In this document: positions 8,467-17,049 of the stretch, piece after piece
Layout: every line of letters begins with the position of its first letter
How positions within the stretch are numbered: the stretch's first letter is position 1
From: Marinomonas primoryensis
GTDB lineage: Bacteria; Pseudomonadota; Gammaproteobacteria; Pseudomonadales; Marinomonadaceae
Direction: 5' to 3'
NCBI RefSeq assembly: GCF_013372285.1
Contig: NZ_CP054301.1
Span: forward strand, 186,001 to 250,000
Length of the DNA: 64,000 nucleotides
The notes under the pieces: generated by a model
What the model was told of the DNA's origin: nothing
The model's input: only the letters and a program-made list of their open reading frames with translations
Database searches by the model: none
Position numbers and translations under genes: made by a program

Positions 8467-9525
8467 TTATTTCGTACCCCAATCACGTGGTAAGTAGCCG
8501 AATTTTTTCCAAGTGCTGTGCTCTTTCTGGAAGGCTTTCATAGAAGAGTAGATTTTGTTGAATTCAGGGTTCTCAGCAGAATGACGCGCCATGACTTTGT
8601 CTGTTGCTTCTTCAAAGGCGCTCAAGATTTCAGGAGAATACTGATGCAGTTGTACGCCTTTTTCTTTAAACCGAGTCAATACACCGCCTTGTAGCGCTTC
8701 TGATTTAGATATAGACAGAGTGTTGGCGGCCACACAGGTATTCTCGATCAAAGATTGCGTTTGCTTGTTGAGCTTATTCCAGTCATCCATATTGATATAA
8801 AGGAACTGGTTAGTCGAAGGCTGATGCCAGCCTGGAAGATAGTAGTGTTTGGCCACTTGATAAAAGCCAAGCTGCTCATCCACCGTAGGAATAGAGAACT
8901 CAGTGCCATCCAAAACGCCGGTTTCTAAGGCTTGATACAGTTCGCCCCCAGGGAAGACATTGATCGACATGCCGAATTCAGACATGATTTCACCGCCAAG
9001 ACCTGCTGCGCGGAATTTAAGACCGTTTAGATCATCAACGGATTTGATTTCTTTTCGGAACCAGCCAGCCGCTTCTGGGCTAATGGTGCCACAAAGAATA
9101 GGATAAACATCGTAAGGCTTGAACAGTTCTTTGAGCATTTTATCGCCGTCGTGATAATACATCCAAGCGGTAAATTCATTTGATTCAAGGCCAAATGGCG
9201 TTGCGCCAAACAGTGCCGCCGCTGGGATTTGTCCCCATTCGTAGCCCATCCAAGAGTAACCCGCAGAAACATTTCCTGAGCTGACGTTATCAAAAATACT
9301 CAGGGCAGGGATTAACGAACCGGGTTCGAACACTTGAAGTTTGACTTTTTTGCCACTCATGTCACTGAGCATTTTTGACACTTCCGGCATGGTGTCACCC
9401 AGTGCCGTTAAAGATGAAGAGAACGCCATGGGTACTTGCCAGCGGACTTTGTCGAAGTCTGCATAAGAAGGCATCGCGAAGCTTAATGTGGTTAAGCAAG
9501 TTGCTGTTATCAAAGCATTTTTCAT
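8467..9525 (-). CDS. dctP: TRAP transporter substrate-binding protein (DctP)
   Basis: Periplasmic binding protein of 352 residues with a signal peptide (MKNALITATCLTTLSFAMPSYA, cleavage after residue 22). The section GLKFRAAGLGGEIMSEFG, then FPGGELYQALETGVLDGTEF and VAKHYYLPGWHQPS, resembles the TakP/lactate type of TRAP receptor, which binds 2-oxo or hydroxy monocarboxylates through an Arg and a cation. It is the first gene of the operon and has a sigma-54-like promoter at 9627-9642. With bdhA at the operon end, 3-hydroxybutyrate is a reasonable substrate guess, but this is inference. Confidence 0.87.
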   Translation of the reverse strand: MKNALITATCLTTLSFAMPSYADFDKVRWQVPMAFSSSLTALGDTMPEVSKMLSDMSGKKVKLQVFEPGSLIPALSIFDNVSSGNVSAGYSWMGYEWGQIPAAALFGATPFGLESNEFTAWMYYHDGDKMLKELFKPYDVYPILCGTISPEAAGWFRKEIKSVDDLNGLKFRAAGLGGEIMSEFGMSINVFPGGELYQALETGVLDGTEFSIPTVDEQLGFYQVAKHYYLPGWHQPSTNQFLYINMDDWNKLNKQTQSLIENTCVAANTLSISKSEALQGGVLTRFKEKGVQLHQYSPEILSAFEEATDKVMARHSAENPEFNKIYSSMKAFQKEHSTWKKFGYLPRDWGTK

Positions 9526-9626
9526 TTTTTTAATCCTATTATTTTTATTGTGTGTTCTTTCAAATCGTAGAGAGCATTGCTTGTCCCGTGTACGCCATAG
9601 GCAACTATGGTGCTGCCTATGGCCTT

Positions 9627-9642
9627 ATCAAGAAGAGTGCCA
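9627..9642 (-). promoter_or_regulatory. Probable sigma-54 promoter for dctPQM-bdhA
   Basis: On the minus strand TGGCAC, five bases, then TTGAT. The GG and the downstream G have the exact -24/-12 spacing of sigma-54 promoters; the only important mismatch is GA instead of GC at -12. Transcription would begin near 9615, giving a leader of about 90 bases before dctP. A sigma-54 activator gene lies immediately upstream (9857-11275). Confidence 0.6.
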
Positions 9643-9775
9643 TAAAAATAAACTTCATTACTTTCAAATGGTTAACGTATTTTTTTGTTTTTTTATAAAA
9701 ATGGAAGAAGTATTTTTCCGAAAAACTGGACGGTTTTTATAGTAAACAGACCTCTTTCACTCTAACCGTAGTCCG

Positions 9776-9807
9776 AAAAAAAAGACGCCGTCCGATTTTT
9801 AGGACGG
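9776..9807 (-). terminator. Terminator of the sigma-54 activator gene
   Basis: On the minus strand a CCGTCC/GGACGG stem (9802-9807, 9788-9793) is followed after four bases by eight T residues (9776-9783). It lies 50 bases downstream of the activator stop codon and insulates the dctP promoter region. Confidence 0.8.
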
Positions 9808-9856
9808 TGCAGTGTGTTTCTTGCTATTTTTTTGCATATTGTGTCTAACCGAATGA

Positions 9857-11275
9857 TCAGCTTATTCCGTGCTTATCGAGCTTTTCGTAGAAAGTAGATT
9901 TACTGATACCAAGTTGCTTCGCGGCTTTTGTTCGGTTGTCGCCACATTCGATCAAGGCTATTTTGATGATGTTTCTCTCTGCTGCATTGAGCTGATCTTT
10001 TAGGCTGCCAGCAGGTGGCATGATACCAAGAGGCGCATGGCTTTGCGGCGATAGGCTTTCGGTGTGAGACAGTTGTGTGGGTAATAATGAAAGCGGAATT
10101 TTTCTATCGTGACTGGTGTAGAACGCCGCTTCCATGACATTCTCAAGCTCACGGATATTGCCTGGCCAGTTGTACGCCAGCATGGCAGTCAGTGCTTGCA
10201 CAGTGAGTTTAGGGGCGCGGCGCCCCGTTCTTCTAGACAGCTTTTGTAGGAAAAAATCGGCGAGTTTGGCGATGTCTTCGCGGCGTTCTCGCAGTGGAGG
10301 AAGATCAATCGCCACCACGTTGATACGATAGTAAAGATCTTCTCTGAAATCCCCGCTTTCTATTAAGCTTTCTAATGGACGATGTGTTGCGGTAATCAGG
10401 CGAATATTCAACGGGGTTGACCCTATGCCGCCCACGGACTCGACTTCTCGGTCTTGTAATACACGAAGCAGTTTGGCTTGCATCAACAAAGGTAAGTCGC
10501 CGATCTCGTCGAGAAACAAAGTCCCGCCATTGGCTAATTGGAATTTACCGGGCTTGCCGCCTTTTTTTGCACCGGTAAACGCGCCTTCTTCATAGCCGAA
10601 CAATTCACTTTCCAGCAAATTTTCTGGGATCGCGGCGCAATTGACTTTAATAAATGGAAATTCCGCTCGATCAGACAGCTGGTGGATAGCGTGGGCGTAC
10701 AGCTCTTTCCCTGTTCCAGATTCGCCACGAATTAATACTGTTACGTCACCAGAGGCCACTTGCGTAACCTTTGCACTCAAGGATTTCATTACCTGACTGT
10801 CACCGATGATGTCATTTAGGTGAAAGTTAGCGCCCGTGTTGACCTTGTCGGAGGCGATGCTTTTTTGGTATTGAAAATCTTGCTCGGCCAGAAGGGCTTT
10901 TATGTGGCTATTAATTTGTTTCCATTCATGAGTATCATGAAAAATCACTGTGCCCACCGCGCCAATGACCTCGCCCTGATCGACGATAGGAAACCGGCTG
11001 GCGATCATGTTGCTGCCTAAAATCTTCTGAAAAGACAATCGTTCCGCTTGGCCTGTCTGCACGGTAATGTGCATGCGAGTGTTTTCAATGACGTCGGTGA
11101 CCTTTTTTCCCTTTACATCCTCCGCCTTTACACCGAGAAAGCGTGCATAAGGTCGGTTGATGAAAAAAATCTTTGCTTGATGGTCGACAATAACGACCCA
11201 TTCTTCCATCGCATTCAAAATGGCTTTGTAAGTGTTGGCTGCCTGCGAGAGTTTTTCTAGTTTCTTTAATGGCAT
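9857..11275 (-). CDS. Sigma-54-dependent transcriptional activator with PAS sensor
   Basis: Bacterial enhancer-binding protein of 472 residues. Order: an N-terminal PAS-like sensor (about 15-115, [31 protein letters not shown]), a sigma-54 interaction AAA+ domain with Walker A GESGTGKE (184-191), the GAFTGA loop (231-236) and [10 protein letters not shown], and a C-terminal Fis-type helix-turn-helix ([20 protein letters not shown]). The chosen ATG (MPLKKLEK) has GGAG six bases upstream; the frame runs 11 codons further without a good ribosome site. It is oriented like, and directly upstream of, the TRAP/bdhA operon with its sigma-54-like promoter, so it probably activates that operon. Confidence 0.9.
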   Translation of the reverse strand: MPLKKLEKLSQAANTYKAILNAMEEWVVIVDHQAKIFFINRPYARFLGVKAEDVKGKKVTDVIENTRMHITVQTGQAERLSFQKILGSNMIASRFPIVDQGEVIGAVGTVIFHDTHEWKQINSHIKALLAEQDFQYQKSIASDKVNTGANFHLNDIIGDSQVMKSLSAKVTQVASGDVTVLIRGESGTGKELYAHAIHQLSDRAEFPFIKVNCAAIPENLLESELFGYEEGAFTGAKKGGKPGKFQLANGGTLFLDEIGDLPLLMQAKLLRVLQDREVESVGGIGSTPLNIRLITATHRPLESLIESGDFREDLYYRINVVAIDLPPLRERREDIAKLADFFLQKLSRRTGRRAPKLTVQALTAMLAYNWPGNIRELENVMEAAFYTSHDRKIPLSLLPTQLSHTESLSPQSHAPLGIMPPAGSLKDQLNAAERNIIKIALIECGDNRTKAAKQLGISKSTFYEKLDKHGIS

Positions 11276-11533
11276 TTCAACTCCGCTTATTGTTCTGTGA
11301 TGAATCAATCCGCTTTTTGTTATTGGTTTTTTGTCTAAGCAAACATTCTAATCTAAATAAGCTGCTTTTCCTTAACTTAAGAATCGACATCAACCACTTA
11401 AGCGAATCATCGGCCGCCGCTGGCATTCGTTATTGGCAAAAGTCTTTAACGACGAGTATGAAAAAGTGCTTATTTACGTCATCAAAAAAAGGCATCACAC
11501 GCAATGATTTGTCATTTAAGCATTGCTGGTTTG

Positions 11534-11565
11534 AAAAAAAAGAGCCGCTACTTTAGTAGAGACTC
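11534..11565 (-). terminator. Terminator of the GST/tautomerase operon
   Basis: On the minus strand a 10-bp stem with one mismatch (GAGTCTCTAC / GTAGCGGCTC, TAAA loop) runs straight into eight T residues (11534-11541). It lies about 115 bases after the tautomerase stop. Confidence 0.8.
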
Positions 11566-11574
11566 TTTTTTAGT

Positions 11575-11625
11575 GGTTATGCTTTTTTAGAGGTTACGCT
11601 TTTTTAGAGGTTACGCTTTTTTTAG
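11575..11625. repeat. 17-bp tandem repeat, three units
   Basis: The unit GGTTAYGCTTTTTTAGA occurs at 11575-11591 and 11592-11608, with a third, slightly changed copy from 11609. Each unit carries a T6-7 tract, so the array sits beside the operon terminator as a run of U-rich stretches on the plus strand. Confidence 0.8.
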
Positions 11626-11680
11626 TAGACGCTTACCGCAGTACAATACTTCGGTGAGTCTCGCTAAAACAACTCTTTTG

Positions 11681-11890
11681 TTAGGGTTTATCGAGCGTTT
11701 TTCTATACTCTTCTACAGGTAAACCCCCTATTCCCCAGTCTTCTAGATCGACTTCATTGATGACCACAAAAGTGGTTGCTGGTGACTTGCCGAGTACCTC
11801 TTTTAATAAATCGGTTACGCCTTTGATTAGGGCGGATTTTTGATCTTGTGTAACACCTTCACGGGTGATTTTTATATTTACGTAGGGCAT
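11681..11890 (-). CDS. 4-oxalocrotonate tautomerase family protein
   Basis: Small enzyme of 69 residues starting MPYVNIKITREG; removal of Met exposes the N-terminal proline that acts as the catalytic base throughout the tautomerase superfamily. VTQDQKSALIKGVTDLL and the C-terminal DWGIGGLPVEEYR also fit 4-OT relatives, which usually form hexamers. It is the last gene of a three-gene unit with an NTF2-like protein and a glutathione S-transferase, nine bases after the preceding stop. The substrate is unknown; isomerisation of a dienol or dehalogenation-type chemistry is possible. Confidence 0.85.
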   Translation of the reverse strand: MPYVNIKITREGVTQDQKSALIKGVTDLLKEVLGKSPATTFVVINEVDLEDWGIGGLPVEEYRKTLDKP

Positions 11891-11899
11891 GTTTCGTTC

Positions 11900-12268
11900 C
11901 TATTTTTCTATGATTTGAAAGACTTTTGCAATAATTTTCCACTGACCACCCTCGCGGATTAGGGTTAAGAAATCCACAAAATCCCGCGACCCAATGGCGC
12001 ATCTCACTCTGGCTCTGGCAGTATTTTCACCAGCCAATTCGATGCCATCAATACAATCTTTTCTGGGTTCTTGGCGGGAGGCAGGCGATTCTCTCTGTGC
12101 AATGATTTTTCGGTATTCACCCATCTCATAACACAAAGTGGGTGATTCATCTGCTGTGATATAGATCGCTCGTTCATGAAACACCATATCGAACTTATCA
12201 AGGTCACAGTAATAGAGCGTGTCGAAATAGCGATTGAGTACCGTTGTAATGTCAGAGAATGCGTCCAT
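11900..12268 (-). CDS. NTF2-like (SnoaL/DUF4440-type) fold protein
   Basis: Protein of 122 residues with the NTF2-like layout: an N-terminal helix pair (ITTVLNRYFDTLYYCDLDKFDMVFHERAIYI) and a C-terminal beta sheet (GENTARARVRCAI, FVDFLTLIREGGQWKIIAKVF). Members can be isomerases, hydrolases or ligand-binding proteins, so no reaction is assigned. Its ATG shares one base with the TAA of the GST gene (TAATG), a tight translational coupling. It is probably part of one small-molecule modification or detoxification unit under the HxlR regulator. Confidence 0.7.
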   Translation of the reverse strand: MDAFSDITTVLNRYFDTLYYCDLDKFDMVFHERAIYITADESPTLCYEMGEYRKIIAQRESPASRQEPRKDCIDGIELAGENTARARVRCAIGSRDFVDFLTLIREGGQWKIIAKVFQIIEK

Positions 12269-12894
12269 TAGAGTGCCTCACTTTTAATGAGGCCTTCAGC
12301 GAGCATTGCTTTCTGGGTTGCTGGGCGGTTATAGACTCTTTGCATGAAGGCATCGGTATAGGGCCAACGCTCAAGTGATAAACCAATAAAATTAGACCAA
12401 TTCAAAATCACAAATGCGTAGGCATCCGCAACCGTATAATGTTGCCCCATCAAAAAGTGGCGACCATCCTTTAAGCGAGTTTCAATGGACTCAATACGTT
12501 TGGCTATTTTTTCTTCCGTTCGTTTTTTTGTGTCAGCGTTCAAGGCAATATTTGAAAAAAATGGGCTATAGGCTTTATGTAATTCAGTAGCAAGGTAACC
12601 TAAAAGCTCTTGCAGACGGGTATGCTCAAAACTATCGCTAGAAGGCATGAGTGCCTGTTCTGGGCTTAAATTGCCTAAATATTGAAGTATCGCAATGTTT
12701 TCAGTGAGTACGTCGCCATTATCAAACCCTAGTGCGGGAACATAACCGTTTGGATTAATGGTGTTGTATTGAATGCCTTGGCTGGTCGTGCCTTTATCGG
12801 TATCCACTTCTTCTAGTTCAAACGGCAAATTTAGTTCGTTTAGGAGGATGTGTGACGCCATTGAGCAGGCGCCTGTTTTGTAATAAAGCTTCAT
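12268..12894 (-). CDS. Glutathione S-transferase, beta class
   Basis: Protein of 208 residues beginning [20 protein letters not shown], the hallmark of bacterial beta-class GSTs in which Cys10 forms a mixed disulfide with glutathione. The N-terminal thioredoxin-like domain has NPNGYVPAL with the cis-Pro and [14 protein letters not shown] for glutathione binding; the C-terminal domain is all helical ([21 protein letters not shown]). It is the first gene of the minus-strand operon and is divergent from the HxlR regulator across a 109-base region with palindromes, so induction by an electrophile through that regulator is likely. Confidence 0.9.
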   Translation of the reverse strand: MKLYYKTGACSMASHILLNELNLPFELEEVDTDKGTTSQGIQYNTINPNGYVPALGFDNGDVLTENIAILQYLGNLSPEQALMPSSDSFEHTRLQELLGYLATELHKAYSPFFSNIALNADTKKRTEEKIAKRIESIETRLKDGRHFLMGQHYTVADAYAFVILNWSNFIGLSLERWPYTDAFMQRVYNRPATQKAMLAEGLIKSEAL

Positions 12895-12937
12895 AATGTG
12901 TCCATAGATTAATGAATAAGTAGATATATAGTATCTA

Positions 12938-12967
12938 ACCTATTGCTAGTTACTATAGGTAACCTAT
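12938..12967. promoter_or_regulatory. Probable operator between GST operon and hxlR-type gene
   Basis: ATAGGTAACCTAT (12955-12967) is a near-perfect palindrome, and another ACCTAT half-site lies at 12938-12943, forming an inverted pair with the central ATAGGT across 11 bases. It is in the middle of the divergent region, the usual place for HxlR/MarR-family binding. Confidence 0.55.
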
Positions 12968-13003
12968 AAAATCAGGTTTCTCTCCAGTAACTTGATTACC
13001 TTT

Positions 13004-13354
13004 ATGGCATTGAAACTACGAAAAAATAAAAGTCCCCTTCCACCAGAACCCTGTGCACTGACGGACTGTATGGCACTCATTTCTGGCGCATGGGCTCCTA
13101 ACGTTATTTGGTGTTTACGTATGGAACCAAGGCGCTTTAATGAACTGAGAGTGGATATTCCACCGATTTCAGCCAAAGTATTGTCTACTCGATTGACGGA
13201 ATTAAAGGCGCGTGGACTCATAAACAGAAATGTCCTTCCAACCTCACCACCTTCTGTTGAATATGAGCTGACGGCGTTTGGTCAAGAATTGATTCCAGCG
13301 CTTGATGCTATTGTTCAAGTTGGACACAAGCTGAAATTAAAAGCGTCTGACTAA
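13004..13354 (+). CDS. HxlR-family winged-helix transcriptional regulator
   Basis: DNA-binding protein of 116 residues. CALTDCMALISGAWAPNVIWCL is the HxlR-type N-terminal helix with its redox-type cysteines, followed by RRFNELRVDIPPISAKVLSTRLTELKARGLINR (recognition helix) and the wing VEYELTAFGQELIPALDAI. Members commonly sense electrophiles or quinones through the N-terminal cysteine and repress neighbouring genes. An in-frame TTG lies four codons upstream; the ATG at 13004 is preferred, although its ribosome site is weak. It is divergent from the GST operon and is its likely regulator. Confidence 0.87.
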   Translation: MALKLRKNKSPLPPEPCALTDCMALISGAWAPNVIWCLRMEPRRFNELRVDIPPISAKVLSTRLTELKARGLINRNVLPTSPPSVEYELTAFGQELIPALDAIVQVGHKLKLKASD

Positions 13355-13372
13355 AATAGCAGTGAGAGTTTA

Positions 13373-13410
13373 CCGTAGAAAAGTACCGGTAGAAAAAGTA
13401 CCAGTAGAAA
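13373..13410. repeat. Short tandem repeat, about 15 bp x 2.5
   Basis: Units reading CCGTAGAAAAGTA, CCGGTAGAAAAAGTA and CCAGTAGAAA follow each other directly downstream of the HxlR gene. No function is evident; slippage of a short sequence is the simplest origin. Confidence 0.65.
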
Positions 13411-13495
13411 CAAGAAGTGTTCCTAGGTTGAAGGCACTCATCTCTGACAAGAGAAAGAAAATTGAGTGGGGCGTGTAAACGGTATGCGGTTATAT

Positions 13496-13539
13496 CAAGT
13501 GACTAAGCTGATTCTCTACAGAACACGCTTAGTCACTTG
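13496..13539. terminator. 13-bp perfect inverted repeat between convergent genes
   Basis: CAAGTGACTAAGC (13496-13508) and GCTTAGTCACTTG (13527-13539) pair without mismatch around an 18-base loop. It lies between the plus-strand HxlR gene and the minus-strand oleate hydratase gene and may act as a bidirectional terminator, although the T-tracts are short. Confidence 0.55.
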
Positions 13540-13589
13540 TTTGTGTGAAATGGGCAGGTTAAGCCTTCACGTTAGCGTGCTCTTCCTTC

Positions 13590-15593
13590 TTATTTTTTAT
13601 CCTTGCTTGAAAAGCTCTCTCTAAGCGATGTAACCCAGCCGCTGAATGTATGCATGGCACTACTGCCTTTGCCGAGCAGTTCGTGCATTTCCTCTTCAAA
13701 ACGAGATTGTTTCGACTCTTCCGGTTCAGGAAGTGGCGGCAAAATATGCGCAAAGTAAGTGTTGTCGAGCAGGCGATGCAACAGGCGTTCGCCAACAAAA
13801 GGTTTCCCGCTGTTTAACGCCCGCGCGCCTTTGATCAAGTTACGAATATCGTATTGCGTTGGGCTAATATCCGGCACTTGTTTGGGGATATTCAGCAGTT
13901 TATATACACCAATGCGGGCGGTACGAACAGACGCTTCCATGGTGAAAATAATATCGTTACGCGTCTCTACGAATTGCCCAATTAAGCCCAAATTAGTACA
14001 GCCTTCGGGCACGGCATGAGGGCGATCTCCCGCCGCTCGTGTCATAAACTGCGAGGTAATATAGGGCATCAGTGCGAGTCGCACTTTGGTATTGGCAACA
14101 ATCTCATCCAACTGATCTTCAATGCCAAGGTGATAACAAAGCTCAGTGAGAATGTCTTTACCAGTACATTGTGCCATGGTTTTTTGAATGCGATTACCTT
14201 GCTTGTCCATTAATAATCCATAGACCCAAAGCACCAGCGTATCGTCAGGCTGGTCTAGGAAATGCGGCTGACGGTTGCAAGTCACACTCAGCAGCCAATT
14301 AGAGTCCGTAATCGTGATGATGCCACCTGTGACTGCACGGCCAGAATACGGATCGTTGACAGACAAGGCTTTCAACTTGTCGATCAAAGGAGAGGGTTTG
14401 CACGTTAGTGTCGCAGATTCCCAAATGGATTTTTCTACGTCCCCATAGAACTTTTCTGGCTTACCAAATACAGGGGATTTTTTCGCCAGATTCTTCCATA
14501 ACGACCATCCGCTGTGTTCACCCGGATCATGTCTGCCACAATCAAGTTCTGGAACCGTGTTCATATCGCCATAAGCGGTGTGTTCTGTCATTGACCCTGT
14601 CAGCGCAAAGACTAGATCCCCCAATCCGACGTTTATACGCTGAGCTTCTGTTTTTCCGTTGTTTATTACCTCGGCTTGGATGCCGGTGACGGTTTTTTTA
14701 TCGCCCGAAAGCGAGAGATCAAGGTCATTCACGCGAGTGTTAAATTGAAAGGTGACGCCTTTGTCGCGTAGAAAATCCGCCAAGGGTTTGATGAAGGTAT
14801 CGTACTGATTGTATTTAGGAAAAACCAAAGAGGACAAATCGCCAAAGCCATCAATTGAGTCGAGTAGGCGGTGTAAATACAGTTTGGTTTCCAGCAGACT
14901 GTGGCAATTTTTAAAGGCAAACATTGATCGGAAAAGGAACCAAAAGTGGCTTTTTAAGAACCCATCACTGAAATAATCCTCGATGCTGATGTCGTCGAGT
15001 GTTTCTTTGCGTTTTAGCATCAAACGAATCAATTCCCATTGCTGAGATTTGTTTAGACCAAAATCACTCGAATCCAACAGCGTGCCACATTTATGCATCA
15101 AACGCGCTTTGGAATAGTTTGGATCGTTGTCATTAATAAGGCGGTATTCATCGAGTACAGAATAGCCTTCTGGCAGTTCCACCGCAGGAATGTCTTGAAA
15201 TAGGTCCCACAAGGTATCGTAGTTCCAGTTCATCTCGCGGCCACCACGGATAATATAGCCCTCTTCAGGATTACCAGAACCGTCCATAGAACCGCCTTCC
15301 ACATCCATTTCCTCAAAAATGGTGATGTTTTCAGCGGGCATGTGTCCATCACGAATCAGATAAAAGGCCGCCGCAAGACCGCCAATGCCTCCACCAATAA
15401 TCCACGCGTTGCGATTTTCTACTCCGGGCGTGGGTAAGGTTTTATGACGCGCGTATGGCGCAATAAAATCGTATGGCGGTAGGGTGTTTAGCGGTTGATG
15501 ATGCCAGAAATCGCGTGTTGCATCTGGCTCGTGTTCAAAGCCTTCTGGCGCGGTCGTAGGAATATCAAACGTAGACAGTGTTTTATCAATCAT
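13590..15593 (-). CDS. ohyA: Oleate hydratase (MCRA family)
   Basis: FAD-dependent enzyme of 667 residues that adds water to the cis-9 double bond of oleate, giving 10-hydroxystearate. The dinucleotide-binding motif [21 protein letters not shown] lies near residue 65, followed by the highly conserved [14 protein letters not shown] and [20 protein letters not shown], which are diagnostic for this family, and [13 protein letters not shown]. The ATG at 15593 with AAGGAAA upstream is preferred over the adjacent GTG at 15596. Bacteria use the enzyme to detoxify unsaturated fatty acids at the membrane. It stands alone between convergent and divergent neighbours. Confidence 0.93.
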   Translation of the reverse strand: MIDKTLSTFDIPTTAPEGFEHEPDATRDFWHHQPLNTLPPYDFIAPYARHKTLPTPGVENRNAWIIGGGIGGLAAAFYLIRDGHMPAENITIFEEMDVEGGSMDGSGNPEEGYIIRGGREMNWNYDTLWDLFQDIPAVELPEGYSVLDEYRLINDNDPNYSKARLMHKCGTLLDSSDFGLNKSQQWELIRLMLKRKETLDDISIEDYFSDGFLKSHFWFLFRSMFAFKNCHSLLETKLYLHRLLDSIDGFGDLSSLVFPKYNQYDTFIKPLADFLRDKGVTFQFNTRVNDLDLSLSGDKKTVTGIQAEVINNGKTEAQRINVGLGDLVFALTGSMTEHTAYGDMNTVPELDCGRHDPGEHSGWSLWKNLAKKSPVFGKPEKFYGDVEKSIWESATLTCKPSPLIDKLKALSVNDPYSGRAVTGGIITITDSNWLLSVTCNRQPHFLDQPDDTLVLWVYGLLMDKQGNRIQKTMAQCTGKDILTELCYHLGIEDQLDEIVANTKVRLALMPYITSQFMTRAAGDRPHAVPEGCTNLGLIGQFVETRNDIIFTMEASVRTARIGVYKLLNIPKQVPDISPTQYDIRNLIKGARALNSGKPFVGERLLHRLLDNTYFAHILPPLPEPEESKQSRFEEEMHELLGKGSSAMHTFSGWVTSLRESFSSKDKK

Positions 15594-15879
15594 CACACAT
15601 TTCCTTTCGTGGTGGCAGGGATCAGCAATACATGCTTTTCACCATAGTGGCACATTTGAAAGGCGTGCAAGCTGCCTTAGATCAAGGGTTGAGGCTTAAG
15701 TGTGAATAATAAAACCGCTACAAATTTTAAGAAAAATGGGGATTGTAAAAGAGTCTCTACTTCTTGCACAAAGTATGGAGTCTATGTGTATTCCCAGAAA
15801 CTTGGTTGTTTTTATGGGCTCTATCGCCAACTATGTAATCAGCAAAACGACATAAACAAAACGCTAATCAGGAGGAAAC

Positions 15880-16329
15880 ATGCAAACTCAAACAGATCAA
15901 GTTAAGCACATTACAAACATTATAAAAGTGATGAATGGTGGCATTGAATTCTACCAAGAAGCGAAAATCAAACTGGATACCGCCACGTACCAAGCCTTCT
16001 TTGATCGCATGATCAGCGCCAAACAAGAAGCTGCGGCAGAGCTACAGCAATTCGCTGTCCAAGAACAAGGGAAACCAGAGACCGATACCAATAATGTGGT
16101 GAAAATGCGTCAAGCTTACACCAATTTGCTATCTAAGGTTTCCAGCGATTCCACCGCCTTTACTTACATTGATCAATTAGAAGAAGTGGAAGACAAAGTG
16201 CTAGAAGAGCTCGACCTTGCTCTTGAAAGAGAGCAAAAGCAGGAATGTGAAGTCACGCTTCAGCGGATCAAAGTCAGAATGAAAGAGTGTCACGACGAAA
16301 TGAAAGCACTGCAAAAAGAGGCTGCTTAA
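15880..16329 (+). CDS. PA2169-family four-helix-bundle protein (DUF2383), copy 1
   Basis: Soluble helical protein of 149 residues. ITNIIKVMNGGIEFYQEAK, FFDRMISAKQEAAAELQQF and LEEVEDKVLEELDLAL match the PA2169/DUF2383 family, which is ferritin-like in fold; a function has not been firmly established. The start follows an ideal AGGAGG ribosome site at seven-base spacing. It is the first of two tandem paralogues; the ribosome-site region and first codons (about 15860-15895) are repeated almost exactly before copy 2. Confidence 0.85.
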   Translation: MQTQTDQVKHITNIIKVMNGGIEFYQEAKIKLDTATYQAFFDRMISAKQEAAAELQQFAVQEQGKPETDTNNVVKMRQAYTNLLSKVSSDSTAFTYIDQLEEVEDKVLEELDLALEREQKQECEVTLQRIKVRMKECHDEMKALQKEAA

Positions 16330-16412
16330 CACTCATAGTAAAGTCGTCTCTTTTCCCTAAGGGTGCTCTATTTAGCAAGAAAGAGACTAGGAAAAAAGAG
16401 CGACTGAATGAT

Positions 16413-16450
16413 GTCATTAGGATAAATGTCATTAGGATAAATGTCATTAT
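16413..16450. repeat. 15-bp tandem repeat, two and a half units
   Basis: TGTCATTAGGATAAA is present at 16413-16427 and 16428-16442, with the partial TGTCATTA at 16443-16450. It lies between the two PA2169-family paralogues, just upstream of the repeated ribosome-site block, and may mark the duplication or later slippage. Confidence 0.85.
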
Positions 16451-16487
16451 GAAAACGAAGTCAACGAAACGCTAATCAGGAGGAAAC

Positions 16488-16937
16488 ATGCAAACTCAAA
16501 CGGCTCAAACAAATCATATTTCAGACATTATAAAAGTGATGAACGGCGGCATTGAATTCTACCAAGAAGCGACAACTAAATTGGACAACACCACTTATCA
16601 AGCCTTCTTTGATCGCATGATCAGCGCTAAAGAAGAAGCGGTTGCAGAACTGCAAAAATTCGCCGTCCAAGAAGATGGGTATCCAGAAAGCGACACCAGC
16701 AATGCGGTAAAAGCGCGCCAAGCGTATACCAAGCTATTGTCTAAGATCTCTAGTGACTCCACCTTCACTTATGTTGATCAGCTAGAAGAAGTGGAAGACA
16801 AGGTGCTAGTCGAAATCGACGCTGCGTTAGAGAAAAAACAAGCGCAGGATTGTGAAGTCACGCTTCAACGCGTCAAAGTTAGAATGAAAGAGTGCCACGA
16901 CGAAATGAAAGCACTGCAAGTGACTACTCAATACTAA
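16488..16937 (+). CDS. PA2169-family four-helix-bundle protein (DUF2383), copy 2
   Basis: Paralogue of the preceding gene, also 149 residues and clearly related along its entire length (shared blocks IIKVMNGGIEFYQEA, FFDRMISAK, YVDQLEEVEDKVL, VKVRMKECHDEMKALQ). The N-terminal DNA including CTAATCAGGAGGAAACATG is essentially identical to copy 1, so it arose by tandem duplication. The C termini differ (KEAA versus VTTQY). A terminator follows at 16971-17013. Both genes can be co-transcribed; the 158-base gap contains a small tandem repeat but no clear terminator. Confidence 0.85.
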   Translation: MQTQTAQTNHISDIIKVMNGGIEFYQEATTKLDNTTYQAFFDRMISAKEEAVAELQKFAVQEDGYPESDTSNAVKARQAYTKLLSKISSDSTFTYVDQLEEVEDKVLVEIDAALEKKQAQDCEVTLQRVKVRMKECHDEMKALQVTTQY

Positions 16938-16970
16938 GATAAATGGACGATGTAAGACCGAGAAAAATCG

Positions 16971-17013
16971 AAAGCCAGCATTCACAGACTAAGGGTGATA
17001 GCTGGTTTTTTTT
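16971..17013 (+). terminator. Terminator after the PA2169-family pair
   Basis: AAAGCCAGC (16971-16979) pairs with GCTGGTTT (17001-17008) around an imperfect inner stem, followed by a run of T to 17013. Confidence 0.7.
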
Positions 17014-17049
17014 GGATTGTAAAAAAAAGGACAAACGCAAGTGTAGTCT

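Larger units (their letters stand above)
11276..11680. other. 405-base intergenic region with terminator and 17-bp repeats
   Basis: No convincing gene. It holds the upstream region of the sigma-54 activator, a strong minus-strand terminator at 11534-11565, and a short tandem repeat at 11575-11625. A possible 95-residue frame at 11269-11556 on the plus strand has no family resemblance and overlaps the activator start. Confidence 0.6.

Noticed and set aside
9713..9733. TTTTCCGAAAAACTGGACGG-like sequences near the dctP promoter considered as activator binding sites.
   Set aside because: One part belongs to the activator gene's terminator region and no convincing symmetrical repeated site could be defined.
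13496..13539. The 13-bp perfect inverted repeat considered as an integration or resolution site.
   Set aside because: It lies between convergent genes, which is the normal place for a terminator, and no mobile gene is nearby.
15702..15905. A plus-strand 67-codon frame upstream of the first PA2169-family gene.
   Set aside because: It overlaps the true start at 15880, has no ribosome site, and its residues look random.
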